Shown one piece after another: positions 17,286-25,275 of a stretch of DNA of 64,000 bases. The notes under the pieces are model-generated. The model searched no databases, had not been told where the DNA came from, and was given only the letters and a program-made list of their open reading frames with translations. The position numbers and the translations under genes are program-made. Source of the stretch: Flavobacterium rivuli WB 3.3-2 = DSM 21788 (GTDB taxonomy: Bacteria; Bacteroidota; Bacteroidia; Flavobacteriales; Flavobacteriaceae); the NCBI RefSeq assembly GCF_000378485.1, contig NZ_KB899966.1, positions 248,001-312,000 of the forward strand, given 5' to 3'. Position 1 is the stretch's first letter; each line of letters begins with the position of its first letter.

Positions 17286-17971
17286 TTCCGCCTCACTATT
17301 TTAAAAATTTAGCGGCTCCGGTGGCTAAAGCTGTTGAAGCGCAGGCTGAACAGGCACCGATTATTCATATTGCTGAGCCATCTGTTACCATAGTTTCCGA
17401 AGAAAAACCGGCAACTATTACTCCCCTGCCCGCAACACAACTTGAAGTTACAGAACCCCAGGTGGTTAAACCTGCTGTTACTAAACCAGATTTAAATACG
17501 GGAGAAGTTAAGGTATCGGCATTTTCATTATCGGGATTACGTATGAAACGCGAAATGGCCGAAAGTCAGAGAGCGAGCGTTAAAAATCCTGATGAGTTGC
17601 CCCGCGAAAAGTTTAATGAAACCGATATGCGCCTGCAATGGAACAAGTTTGCACAGCGCCTTAGTGATGCCGGCCAAAAGATCATGGCTACGTATATGCA
17701 AATTAACGACCCTGTTTTAGACCCTGATGGTATAACGATACGATTAGAATTGCCTAACGGAGGGTCTAAGGTGGATTTTGACAATAACAAGTTGGATTTA
17801 TTAGGTTACATGCGTGGCAAACTACACAATCATGATGTTGTTATAGAGGTTCATGTTAATGAGATTGTAAGTACTAAACATGCTTTTACCCCCGAAGAAA
17901 AGTACGAAAAGCTAAAAGCCATGAACCCGGCTGTAGAGATGCTCCGAAAAATGTTTGACCTGGATATATAA
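17270..17971 (+). CDS. dnaX: DNA polymerase III tau-specific C-terminal region, -1 frame of dnaX
   Basis: The frame after the A10 run gives ADQFIIPPHYFKNLAAP, a Pro/Val/Thr-rich linker, then a folded C-terminal domain (about 150 residues, NETDMRLQWNKFAQ to MLRKMFDLDI). It has no credible start or ribosome site of its own. A full tau of about 590 aa requires the shift at 17260-17270. The C-terminal domain in Bacteroidota tau would link the clamp loader to the polymerase. A single-base sequencing error is the alternative explanation. Confidence 0.85.
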   Translation, partial: ADQFIIPPHYFKNLAAPVAKAVEAQAEQAPIIHIAEPSVTIVSEEKPATITPLPATQLEVTEPQVVKPAVTKPDLNTGEVKVSAFSLSGLRMKREMAESQRASVKNPDELPREKFNETDMRLQWNKFAQRLSDAGQKIMATYMQINDPVLDPDGITIRLELPNGGSKVDFDNNKLDLLGYMRGKLHNHDVVIEVHVNEIVSTKHAFTPEEKYEKLKAMNPAVEMLRKMFDLDI

Positions 17972-17998
17972 TATAGGCATTAACTAAAAGACAATTGT

Positions 17999-18616
17999 AT
18001 GAAACTATTCATTTTACTATTTCTTACATTTTACAGCCTGAATATTTTTGCACAAACAAATCTGAAAAAAGAATTTTACCTTGACGAGAACAATAAGCCA
18101 ATCTTGCTTACAGAGTTTAAGGGTAAAGTTAGCTTGTACAATAAATACGGATATACTGTTGTATCTGAAACAGATAGTACTCTTACAGCTAAAATCATTT
18201 TTAGGGAAAAAACGGGAATCCTGCAACCTGGCGAACGTGATGCAGTTGTTAAAACGTTGCAACAGCTAACACATAACGCCGTTAATGTATCTCAAACTAT
18301 TATTATAAATTACTTTTACAGTGAACCTGTAAAAAACCAGGCTCCATGTATAGACCATTACACATCTGATAAAAAATATTTGCGTTTTATAAATAAGCAC
18401 ACTGATTATGCCCAGTTTTTTATGACCGAGAAAGGCTTTAATTACAGTCAGCAATCAGTTTATGAAGATGTAAATGAAACTATCCGCAACCTGCTTTTTA
18501 AAGACGTAGTGCATTGTGGTAACTACATAATAATAAAACCAGACGGGCACTATTATAAACGGGTTGGTGAATACAGGCAGGATGACATTCCTTCTAAAAT
18601 AAAAGAAGACTGGTAA
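17999..18616 (+). CDS. Secreted protein of unknown function
   Basis: This 205-aa protein has signal peptide MKLFILLFLTFYSLNIFAQ (cleaved after AQ). The remainder has two cysteines (CIDHY, VHCGN) that could form a periplasmic disulfide. The sequence ends YYKRVGEYRQDDIPSKIKED. No domain is recognised. It starts 27 bases after the dnaX frame and may share its transcript. Confidence 0.75.
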   Translation: MKLFILLFLTFYSLNIFAQTNLKKEFYLDENNKPILLTEFKGKVSLYNKYGYTVVSETDSTLTAKIIFREKTGILQPGERDAVVKTLQQLTHNAVNVSQTIIINYFYSEPVKNQAPCIDHYTSDKKYLRFINKHTDYAQFFMTEKGFNYSQQSVYEDVNETIRNLLFKDVVHCGNYIIIKPDGHYYKRVGEYRQDDIPSKIKEDW

Positions 18617-18648
18617 TTTATTAAACTACCGGCCCGGATACAAAATAA

Positions 18649-19059
18649 TCATTGCTTGTTAAATACATGTACAAAATTTAAATTGTCTACACCCCAAAGA
18701 GCAAGTACAGCAGAGGTGAAATCAGCATAATTATAAGTGTAAAAACCATTACTTACATCTATGCCTGCTACGGGCATGTTCATTATTAGCCTGTTACTTA
18801 AATTATTAAAAACCCTCGTATCGGTTTGTATATATATGTTACGATCGCCAAAGTCTAACGGGTCTAAAGTATAATTATATTTCCCAAAAACCTTCGTATA
18901 ATTTTTAGAGTAAAACGAAAGCGTAGGAATAATCTTAGGCTTTAATACACCCTGCTCTATCTTATTACTATTTACCGCAACCGTTAATGATTGTGGTAAT
19001 TGTTGTGCATTACAAAAACATGTAGTTGCTAATGCGATTATGATAAAGTATATTTTCAT
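18649..19059 (-). CDS. Secreted protein of unknown function
   Basis: This 136-residue protein has signal peptide MKIYFIIIALATTCFCNAQ and a mature part of mostly beta-strand and Asn/Tyr character (PVAGIDVSNGFYTYNYADF). No family is recognised. It converges on the preceding secreted-protein gene with about 30 bases between the stops. Confidence 0.65.
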   Translation of the reverse strand: MKIYFIIIALATTCFCNAQQLPQSLTVAVNSNKIEQGVLKPKIIPTLSFYSKNYTKVFGKYNYTLDPLDFGDRNIYIQTDTRVFNNLSNRLIMNMPVAGIDVSNGFYTYNYADFTSAVLALWGVDNLNFVHVFNKQ

Positions 19060-19202
19060 GATGATGTAATTAGCTACGAATTATAAAGTTACGGAAAAAC
19101 TGAACGTGAATGGTTATTACTTTATACATTTACAACATCTTGTTAAAGATTTAAATAAAATATCGCGCCATTTCGGCAATTAAAACACACATTATCAATA
19201 TT

Positions 19203-19532
19203 ATGAACTTACTTGTAGAGTATAAGGATTTAGAAACAATGGGTTTTGATAGTGGAGGTACCGAAATGTTATCTTATAAAGGCAAACCATTTACCGGATT
19301 CATTGTTGAATACTGTACAAATGGCATTTTAATATCTGAAGAAGAATATAAAGATGGCTATAAGAATGGTGTTAATAGAAGTTACTTTGAAAATGGCCAG
19401 ATTGAAGAGGAATATTTCAGTAAATATAATCGTTTCTATAACACTTTCACGTCATGGGATATAAATGGCAATCTTATTTTAAAAACAACGTATGACGATA
19501 ATGGAATAGAAATAGATCGTATTGTAGAATGA
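19203..19532 (+). CDS. MORN-variant repeat protein (YwqK-like)
   Basis: The 109-aa protein contains repeats of the toxin-antitoxin YwqK/MORN-2 type: PFTGFIVEYCTNGILISEEE, YKDGYKNGVNRSYFENGQIE and NTFTSWDINGNLILKTTYD, each with the G-x(2-4)-Y-x-N-G core. Such proteins are often intracellular immunity or scaffold proteins. No toxin gene adjoins it. It is the last host gene before the flanking repeat and the prophage. Confidence 0.7.
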   Translation: MNLLVEYKDLETMGFDSGGTEMLSYKGKPFTGFIVEYCTNGILISEEEYKDGYKNGVNRSYFENGQIEEEYFSKYNRFYNTFTSWDINGNLILKTTYDDNGIEIDRIVE

Positions 19533-19622
19533 AGATTACAATTATAGTAACAGTGGATATGGAAAAATCATTGTGTACAAAGATTGATTGGTAAACATAA
19601 TTTGTAGCATTTATTGAAAATA

Positions 19623-19752
19623 ATTACCCAGCTGGCGTGAGCCTCGGGCTCGTGCCGGTAAAGACGCATAACAATAGAAGTATTTATTACAAAAAGGCCA
19701 CCAGCAATTAGTGAATATCGGCACGAGCCTGAGGCTCGCGCTAGCGAGGGGA
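19623..19752. repeat. 130-bp hairpin repeat, left copy
   Basis: This is nearly identical (differences at about eight positions) to 59253-59385 in the same orientation. Its ends are GC-rich inverted repeats of about 26 bases (left GCGTGAGCCTCGGGCTCG, right CACGAGCCTGAGGCTCGCG), each itself able to fold on GAGCC/GGCTC. The layout is that of a REP doublet or MITE; no coding capacity. Confidence 0.85.
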
Positions 19753-19807
19753 TTATAAAGTTACATAAAATTACAGGGTATAATTACATTTGAACATTAC
19801 TTATCGT

Positions 19808-19869
19808 TGTTTAAAACTCATGTATAATCGCAAAAATGAATTGTACAAAAATAAAAAATGAATTGTACA
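19808..19869. repeat. Prophage late-end terminus with two transposase-site candidates
   Basis: AAAAATGAATTGTACA occurs at 19832-19847 and again at 19854-19869, 22 bases apart. CATGTAT (19819-19825) precedes the first. The same arrangement, inverted, lies at 58353-58381. By analogy with Mu L1/L2, these are probable MuA-type binding sites. Confidence 0.7.
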
Positions 19870-20002
19870 CATTTTAACCAAATATACACAGTTTAAACAA
19901 TATTTAAACACCAGTGAAAAAACACTAAAAAAGTGCCATTTTACTGGTGTTTTCTGCTTTAAATATTTGGCGGTATCGTTGCTTTTAACTATCTTTATAG
20001 AG

Positions 20003-20740
20003 TTATAAGTCAGTTATAAACTTTATAAGACGTTCTTTTATAAGTGCTTTATTTTTATCCATTGTTATGGCCATAGAGCCTTTTTTATATGGCGGGTATG
20101 GCTTTTGTTGGAATTTGCTTTTAAATCGCTTACAAAGCGGAAAAATGTATCTGTAGGTATCAACCTTAAAAAATTCCAAATCTCCTAATATATAAGCGAC
20201 GTTGTTTCTTATATAGATGCTTTTGCTGTCCATCCTTGTGGTATTCATTTGATGGTTTATTTCGCCGGTGCGCTTATTACGGGCAAATACCGTTTCATGG
20301 CTACCATAGTATTGAAAGTTGGATGCCTTATAAATTGTGCCGCAACCTAAGCGGCCATCAGCAAAGGACTGTACAGCAACAATATTTTTATCAAGCTTTG
20401 GCAGTTGCTTAAGGGAATGCGCAATTAGTAAGCTTTCAGCATTTTTACCTAATTCATCACTTATCCACATCCGGTTAAGTTCTAACATTATGGCATCAGG
20501 GTTGGGGTGTGTAAATAGCCTTGCTTTGGGGTGCATCGTATAGCCATATACTGCCACGCCAATACAGTTATCTGTACCAGGTCTATAAAACCCAAAGTTA
20601 TAAAGGCCAAAGCCTGCATTGTTCCACTTATTGCTATAATGATTTTTAACTATTAGCTCCTTAGCTACTTCTTTAGGCACTTGCCTGATCTCTAATTCTC
20701 CTAAATTCTTTGTTGTTAATCTTAACGTTTTAAATTCCAT
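20003..20740 (-). CDS. mom: Mom-like DNA adenine hypermodification protein
   Basis: From the ATG at 20740 the product is 245 aa. It shows the GNAT-like Mom pattern: KNHYSNKWNNAGFGLYNFG, then IGVAVYGY, ELNRMWISDELGKNAESLL, AVQSFADGRLGCGTIYKAS, NFQYYG. In Mu, Mom converts adenine to a methylcarbamoyl-type derivative that blocks host restriction. As in Mu, it is the last late gene, at the terminus opposite the repressor. An in-frame extension to 20815 runs into a hairpin and is not preferred. The chemistry here is inferred from the family. Confidence 0.8.
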   Translation of the reverse strand: MEFKTLRLTTKNLGELEIRQVPKEVAKELIVKNHYSNKWNNAGFGLYNFGFYRPGTDNCIGVAVYGYTMHPKARLFTHPNPDAIMLELNRMWISDELGKNAESLLIAHSLKQLPKLDKNIVAVQSFADGRLGCGTIYKASNFQYYGSHETVFARNKRTGEINHQMNTTRMDSKSIYIRNNVAYILGDLEFFKVDTYRYIFPLCKRFKSKFQQKPYPPYKKGSMAITMDKNKALIKERLIKFITDL

Positions 20741-20746
20741 TCGTAT

Positions 20747-20777
20747 TTTGATTGATGATTGATGATGATTATCTTTG
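20747..20777 (+). promoter_or_regulatory. Plus-strand promoter facing away from the mom-like gene
   Basis: TTTG (20747-20750), a 19-base spacer, then TATCTTTG (20770-20777): a complete Bacteroidota promoter. The predicted start, about 20783-20784, coincides with the first base of the long hairpin. No plus-strand protein gene follows. Confidence 0.75.
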
Positions 20778-20782
20778 CACCT

Positions 20783-20885
20783 CTCACAGGTAATTTTATA
20801 ACGCACCAAAGCCACAACCAGAAGACTTTTTGTCCTCCGACTGTGGCTTTGCTGCTATATTTAAAATTACCGTGAGAAGTTTTTT
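20783..20885 (+). ncRNA. Putative about 100-nt structured RNA antisense to the mom leader
   Basis: CTCAC-A-GGTAATTTTA (20783-20798) pairs with TAAAATTACC-GTGAG (20862-20876), leaving one bulged A. Inside it AAAGCCACA (20808-20816) pairs with TGTGGCTTT (20842-20850), and GAC/GTC closes the tip. A T6 tract (20880-20885) follows, completing a terminator. With the promoter at 20747-20777 this is a self-contained small-RNA gene. It lies opposite the 5' leader of the mom-like mRNA, so an antisense role is likely. No known RNA family is recognised. Confidence 0.65.
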
Positions 20886-20904
20886 AAATGTCGGGGGGCT
20901 TTTT

Positions 20905-21357
20905 TTACTTCTTACCCCTCAATTTTTGAAGTACTTTTTTAATTGTTGCAATCAAGGCAGGAAAACCACCCCAAATTTGAAACGAAGCCGCAAAGGCTAT
21001 TCCTGCAACAACTAACAGCGGAACATTCCACGCCTTAAGCGTAAATAATAGCCACACAAACGCAATTGGTATAAATGCGGCAATACCTCCCAATGCGGTT
21101 GAAATTTCCTCGCAATTGCTTTTAAATGCGGTTTCTGCATTCTGCCCCTGTGAAAAGTTGCGTATTCCGGCAACAACTAAGCAACCTATTGAAGCCACAA
21201 AAAATAATAATAAAAACTTTTGCCATTGCGGCTCTGCCTCTGTGTCAAAAATTGCAGCTACAAAAGCCGTAATTGCCACGCCAAATAATGCGTTACCGTG
21301 AAAACGCTGTTTTAAAAAGTTTGCTTTAATAAAAGCCAATTTTGGTTTAATATTCAT
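20905..21357 (-). CDS. Phage membrane protein, holin-like
   Basis: This 150-aa protein has about four hydrophobic segments (GVAITAFVAAIF, FLLLFFVASIGCLVVAGI, GIAAFIPIAFVWLLF, VPLLVVAGIAFAASF) and basic ends. It could be a holin, but the endolysin and spanin genes are 13 kb away, so that is only a suggestion. It lies between the tail-fibre block and the mom-like gene. Confidence 0.6.
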   Translation of the reverse strand: MNIKPKLAFIKANFLKQRFHGNALFGVAITAFVAAIFDTEAEPQWQKFLLLFFVASIGCLVVAGIRNFSQGQNAETAFKSNCEEISTALGGIAAFIPIAFVWLLFTLKAWNVPLLVVAGIAFAASFQIWGGFPALIATIKKVLQKLRGKK

Positions 21358-21376
21358 TGTTTACTATTTAGTTTAA

Positions 21377-21571
21377 TTATGATATTTTTTTTACTGTTTT
21401 CTTTACGCTCCCTACGGGTGCAATTACCACCGTTACCGATTTAAAGCCTACAGCAGGTTCAATAAATTGTTTTGCACTCGTATATACCGTTAGCGATTTA
21501 AAGCCTTTTATAACCTGTATTTCTTCGGTGGCTTTTGGTATGACTGTTATACTTTTAAAACCTTCTGCCAT
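21377..21571 (-). CDS. Small three-repeat phage protein (GFKSxTV repeats)
   Basis: The 64-residue protein is made of three 19-20-residue repeats, each starting GFKS(I/L/V)TV (residues about 4, 23 and 42). It has no signal peptide. Its start overlaps the stop of the beta-helix protein gene by one base, so it is probably translated with it. A structural or fibre-accessory role is inferred from position only. Confidence 0.65.
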   Translation of the reverse strand: MAEGFKSITVIPKATEEIQVIKGFKSLTVYTSAKQFIEPAVGFKSVTVVIAPVGSVKKTVKKIS

Positions 21572-22887
21572 TATACATAGTTGTTACGAAGCGTTATTTG
21601 TGGCTGGTACCACGTCCAAAAAACAGGATTGACAGATGCAGGGTTAAAACCTGCTGCACCATTTGCTTTACCTGCACTGTCTACTACAGGCTTACGGTTT
21701 AGTAAAAATTCGCCAAATGCACCCGCAGGCAGGAGGTAGCCATTAATATAGTCCGCGTCTATAACGGGTTTATTGTCGCTGTTTGTCCATCGTACTTCAA
21801 ACGTTAATCGGTCAGGGTTACCCATTCCGTTCGCGCTGTTGCCGGGGTAAGTAGTAGCATCAGGCACAGTTAAGTTCGTGGCAGAACCACCAGGTGTACT
21901 TTTGTTAAAAAGCATCTGGCCATTGTATACGAGGTTTAAAATTTCAGATGAGTTAACCGATGTTCTAATTGGTGCCGCGCGAATTGTTCCAACGGTAACA
22001 CCAGGGCTTAACACGATGTCTGTACCGCTAATCATTACACCTGTCCAGATTGCACCGTTTTCCTGTCTAAATTCGGGGTCAAGCGCGGCTGTCGATATAC
22101 CGGTGGTTGTGCCACCAATGTTCACGGCATCAACCCTTATGTGGGGGCTATCAAACTGCAACGAGAAATCAAGCTTTTCAACACCATTAAATTTGGGCGG
22201 CAGGTTAAAGCTGTTAATGTTTAATGTTGGGTTTGCTGCCTTATGGGCTGTAAGGCTTAAATAATTTGTGTCGCTTACAGCAATTGCATTAGCACCCATT
22301 ATATTATTACCGTCAAAGTTAGCAGCGGTAATACCGGCAATTGTCCTTACTGTACTAACACCATTCATATAACAATTGGTCATTTTAGAACAGTCACGAA
22401 TGGTACAGTTTATAAAAATGCACTGGTCAAAAGTGTATCTGCTTGCATTTGTACCTGCCCATGTACAGTTAACAAAAATGCAATTGGTAAAAACTCCAAA
22501 ACCTTGAGGATTAAATGCACTTATATTATAAAATTTACAATTGACAAAATCCCGACCATTACCATTAAATCGCGCCGATATAGCCCTATAACCATTAAAT
22601 GTTATATTTGACACAGCAAATATACCCGTAGATACAGAGATGGTAAACTCCATTGTGCTATCTCCATAAAACAATACATCTCCATCGCCACGTATGCCCG
22701 TTATAGCGGTTGTAGCCACGATCGACTCGCTGTACGAGCCAGCACCAACAACAACATCGCCCACAAGGTTTAAAGCTACAGCCGCATTTAAGGTTGCTTT
22801 AGGTGTGTCTTTTGTAGTTCCGTTATTACTGTCGCTGCCTGCTTTACTGGTATAGGCAGCACCTGTTAGAAAAAAATTATTTGGCAT
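21571..22887 (-). CDS. Phage tail spike/fibre with right-handed beta-helix
   Basis: The ATG at 22887 (MPNNFFLTGAAYTSKAGSDS) is preferred over the open frame to 22971 because it overlaps the end of the upstream gene by 11 bases. The 438-aa product has a DUF1565-like start (SKAGSDSNNGTTKDTPKATL) and repeated beta-helix turns (NCKFYNIS, NCIFVNCTW, QCIFINCTI). The C-terminal domain ends VFWTWYQPQITLRNNYV. It probably binds host polysaccharide. Confidence 0.8.
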   Translation of the reverse strand: MPNNFFLTGAAYTSKAGSDSNNGTTKDTPKATLNAAVALNLVGDVVVGAGSYSESIVATTAITGIRGDGDVLFYGDSTMEFTISVSTGIFAVSNITFNGYRAISARFNGNGRDFVNCKFYNISAFNPQGFGVFTNCIFVNCTWAGTNASRYTFDQCIFINCTIRDCSKMTNCYMNGVSTVRTIAGITAANFDGNNIMGANAIAVSDTNYLSLTAHKAANPTLNINSFNLPPKFNGVEKLDFSLQFDSPHIRVDAVNIGGTTTGISTAALDPEFRQENGAIWTGVMISGTDIVLSPGVTVGTIRAAPIRTSVNSSEILNLVYNGQMLFNKSTPGGSATNLTVPDATTYPGNSANGMGNPDRLTFEVRWTNSDNKPVIDADYINGYLLPAGAFGEFLLNRKPVVDSAGKANGAAGFNPASVNPVFWTWYQPQITLRNNYV

Positions 22888-23152
22888 ATACTGTATATTC
22901 TGTGTTTTTAATTCCTGCCCACTCTTTGCTATCCGGTGCAGATGTATAATTGTACGTAATTCGCAAAACAAATGCGCCTAATGCATACTCAACCCACGAT
23001 AAACGTTTATTATCACTATCGCATCTTTCCTTTTCCTGACTTACAGGTGCGGTGTGCTCTGCTTTGCCTACGGCTTCCTGTGCCTCGTCGGTTTGTTCCC
23101 ATAATGGCAAATTATCCTGCCAAAAGATACCCGCTGCAATTTCTAATTCCAT
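22877..23152 (-). CDS. Phage tail-fibre-region protein, unknown
   Basis: The 91-aa protein starts MELEIAAGIFWQDNLPLWEQ and is overlapped at both ends by its neighbours (ATG/stop overlaps). It contains FVLRITYNYTSAPDSKEWAG. No family is recognised. Its place inside the fibre block suggests a virion or assembly role. Confidence 0.65.
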   Translation of the reverse strand: MELEIAAGIFWQDNLPLWEQTDEAQEAVGKAEHTAPVSQEKERCDSDNKRLSWVEYALGAFVLRITYNYTSAPDSKEWAGIKNTEYTVYAK

Positions 23153-23565
23153 TATATTTTATAGTTTAGACCGGCCAATACAACGCCGGGCGTGTAGGTT
23201 ATACGCCATTGAACCCAACCATTTAAAACTATGGGTGCGCCAAGTGGTAATGCCACCGCCGCATAAGTAGCACCTCCATTAGTAGATAATGATAAAGTTG
23301 CCGCCCCGTTAAGCTCTATCGCTGTAATTGATGTAGCAACAGGAAAATGGTCTTTTACTGTGTTTTGCGGCATAGTAAACGAAAATGTTACATCCTTTGC
23401 CGATGCTGTTTGAAAATCATTCACAACAGTAATAACTTCGTTTAATTTTGCAGGCAGGGCGTTAAATTCAGCCGCCGTTATTTTAGCATTGGCAGGAATG
23501 TTTGCTGTAGCTTCTACCTTTTCCTGTGTATCTATTTTTACACCTATCTCTAACTGGTTTATCAT
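23152..23565 (-). CDS. Phage tail-fibre-region protein, unknown
   Basis: The 137-aa protein (MINQLEIGVKIDTQEKVEA) has a beta-rich C-terminal half with TLSLSTNGGATYAAVALP, resembling receptor-tip or fibre domains. It overlaps its upstream neighbour by four bases and its downstream neighbour by one. No catalytic motif is visible. Confidence 0.65.
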   Translation of the reverse strand: MINQLEIGVKIDTQEKVEATANIPANAKITAAEFNALPAKLNEVITVVNDFQTASAKDVTFSFTMPQNTVKDHFPVATSITAIELNGAATLSLSTNGGATYAAVALPLGAPIVLNGWVQWRITYTPGVVLAGLNYKI

Positions 23566-24005
23566 GGTTGTGTCAGTTCTTTAAGTTTAGTATAATAGGC
23601 GGTTAAAAATTCAAGCCTCGAAGCCTCTGCAATGTTTGTCATACCCGTTGTGGCTCTAACAGCATAGTCGCCCGGTGTTTGCTGCATAACCGAATAGTAC
23701 AATCGTGCTGATAAAAACATGGGGTAACTTGAACCTTTATAAGCAAATGTTTGTGTGCTTAGGCTTTCGGCCTTAACATCATACAAGCGCAACGGGTTTT
23801 CTAAATTATATTCAGCCTCAAACGCCGCCATTTCCGTAGGTGTGCGGTTTTCTAACTGGCCGTTAACTATCTTAATTGGAAAAACTCCGAATTGAGGTTT
23901 TGGTAAATTGGCTTTAGGCAACACAAGCGCACCCTCTGTAAGGCTGGTTGTTTGAAAATAGATATATGGCTTATTGGGTATCTCTGTAGCTAAATAGTAG
24001 TCCAT
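23562..24005 (-). CDS. Phage tail-fibre-region protein, unknown
   Basis: The 147-aa protein begins MDYYLATEIPNKPYIYFQTT. It contains GQLENRTPTEMAAFEAEY, a short helical segment seen in small virion proteins of this kind. It is tightly coupled to both neighbours by overlapping codons. The function is unknown; a fibre-assembly role is a guess from position. Confidence 0.65.
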   Translation of the reverse strand: MDYYLATEIPNKPYIYFQTTSLTEGALVLPKANLPKPQFGVFPIKIVNGQLENRTPTEMAAFEAEYNLENPLRLYDVKAESLSTQTFAYKGSSYPMFLSARLYYSVMQQTPGDYAVRATTGMTNIAEASRLEFLTAYYTKLKELTQP

Positions 24006-24778
24006 TAAAATCGAGGTATTAAAAAATAATTTACATAAAGGTCTTGTACGCTATTGCCCATTTGTCGCAATTGCAATACAAAAGATGTAGTGTTATAGGA
24101 ATGCGTTGCATAAGTTAGATCATGTGTAGAACCTGCCGTACCTGCCGAACCTGACATAAATGTTATTACCGGCATATATTCCGTTGTCCCAACATTTGGA
24201 AAACTGATGGTGTAAGAACCTGTACCACCTACATCGCCTATATAAACCCTGCCACGTGCTAAAACGGTTAGCAGGTTTATAGGCTTGTTTAAAATTTCAT
24301 TGGCCGCGCCTGCAGCAGCATTCCAGTTTGGTTTTATATTGATAATGTTATCGGGCAAAGCAAACTGACTTAACTCTAAAATTGTTTTAAGCCTTTGCAG
24401 GTTGGCAAACGGAAATGTTATAATGCCGCCCGTACCAAACCTCATGTACCTGTTTTTTATTACCGGCAATACATCATTAACACCGTCGTTGTTGCTGTCA
24501 TTGTCATATTCGGCTGTAGTGTTTTCCTCAATTATAGTAACCCACTCGTTATAAGCACCGCTAATAAATGGCAGTACCTCACTATCATAAGCCACATACC
24601 CCCCCGAATAAATTACCGATGGCGCTACAACACGCACACCCGTTAAAATGGTCTGTTTGCCTGCAAGTCCTGCAACAGCCTCAAAAATATCATCCATTGC
24701 GCCCTGCACGGTGCGCCATGTATCGTTAGTAGCAGGATAACCTGTAGCGTTTATCGTTAATTGTTTATCTGCACCCAT
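24005..24778 (-). CDS. Phage tail fibre protein
   Basis: The 257-aa protein has a helical N-terminal part (WRTVQGAMDDIFEAVAGLAG) that could trimerise, a middle domain with repeated short strands, and a Gly/Ser/Thr-rich C-terminal domain (FMSGSAGTAGSTHDLTY). It directly follows the baseplate genes, where the fibre is expected. It includes DNDSNNDGVNDV, a calcium-loop-like Asp/Asn stretch. Confidence 0.7.
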   Translation of the reverse strand: MGADKQLTINATGYPATNDTWRTVQGAMDDIFEAVAGLAGKQTILTGVRVVAPSVIYSGGYVAYDSEVLPFISGAYNEWVTIIEENTTAEYDNDSNNDGVNDVLPVIKNRYMRFGTGGIITFPFANLQRLKTILELSQFALPDNIINIKPNWNAAAGAANEILNKPINLLTVLARGRVYIGDVGGTGSYTISFPNVGTTEYMPVITFMSGSAGTAGSTHDLTYATHSYNTTSFVLQLRQMGNSVQDLYVNYFLIPRF

Positions 24779-25275
24779 AGTATATTGTAATTTTTAGAAT
24801 ATAAATTGTAGTAATCTGTTAGCCCTCGCATCTTGGTTATAAATGCGGTTTCCCTTGTAATGCTTGCAGGTCTTAATGACGGCGGCACGCATATACTGAA
24901 GTCCACACCATCGCCTACAAACTCGTTAACCTCATTGTAGTACACCGGCTTGTTATCTTCCGGCTCATAGTGCAGTACCTCGCGGCGTTCGGGCGTTTCA
25001 TAAAAAAACACAGCCTTTTTAAATACAGTATTCACTATCCTTATGCGGCGTAAACCCGGGTCAAAGCTGTCATTAAGCACAGCCTCTAAATATACTTTTT
25101 GGCTGTTGTGTCGCACTTTATACAGGCTTTCCTGCCTGAATGCCATAAACACTGCATGAAGCCACGTTACAGGCTTTATAAGTGCCTTAATCAGGATGCG
25201 GTTAACCGTTTTCCTAAAACTGGTAAGCAGCATGTTATCGGCAAATACATTCCAGTTTATTGTATATACATTCAT
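24757..25275 (-). CDS. Baseplate wedge/tail protein (Mu gp48 position)
   Basis: The 172-residue basic protein (MNVYTINWNVFADNMLLTSF) sits directly after the baseplate J-like gene and overlaps it by four bases. Mu gp48 or P2 gpI, which link baseplate to fibres, occupy this position. Sequence resemblance is not obvious, so the role rests on synteny. Confidence 0.6.
   Translation of the reverse strand: MNVYTINWNVFADNMLLTSFRKTVNRILIKALIKPVTWLHAVFMAFRQESLYKVRHNSQKVYLEAVLNDSFDPGLRRIRIVNTVFKKAVFFYETPERREVLHYEPEDNKPVYYNEVNEFVGDGVDFSICVPPSLRPASITRETAFITKMRGLTDYYNLYSKNYNILWVQINN

Noticed and set aside
21571..25275. Diversity-generating retroelement in the fibre block
   Set aside because: No reverse transcriptase and no template/variable repeat pair was seen anywhere in the prophage.
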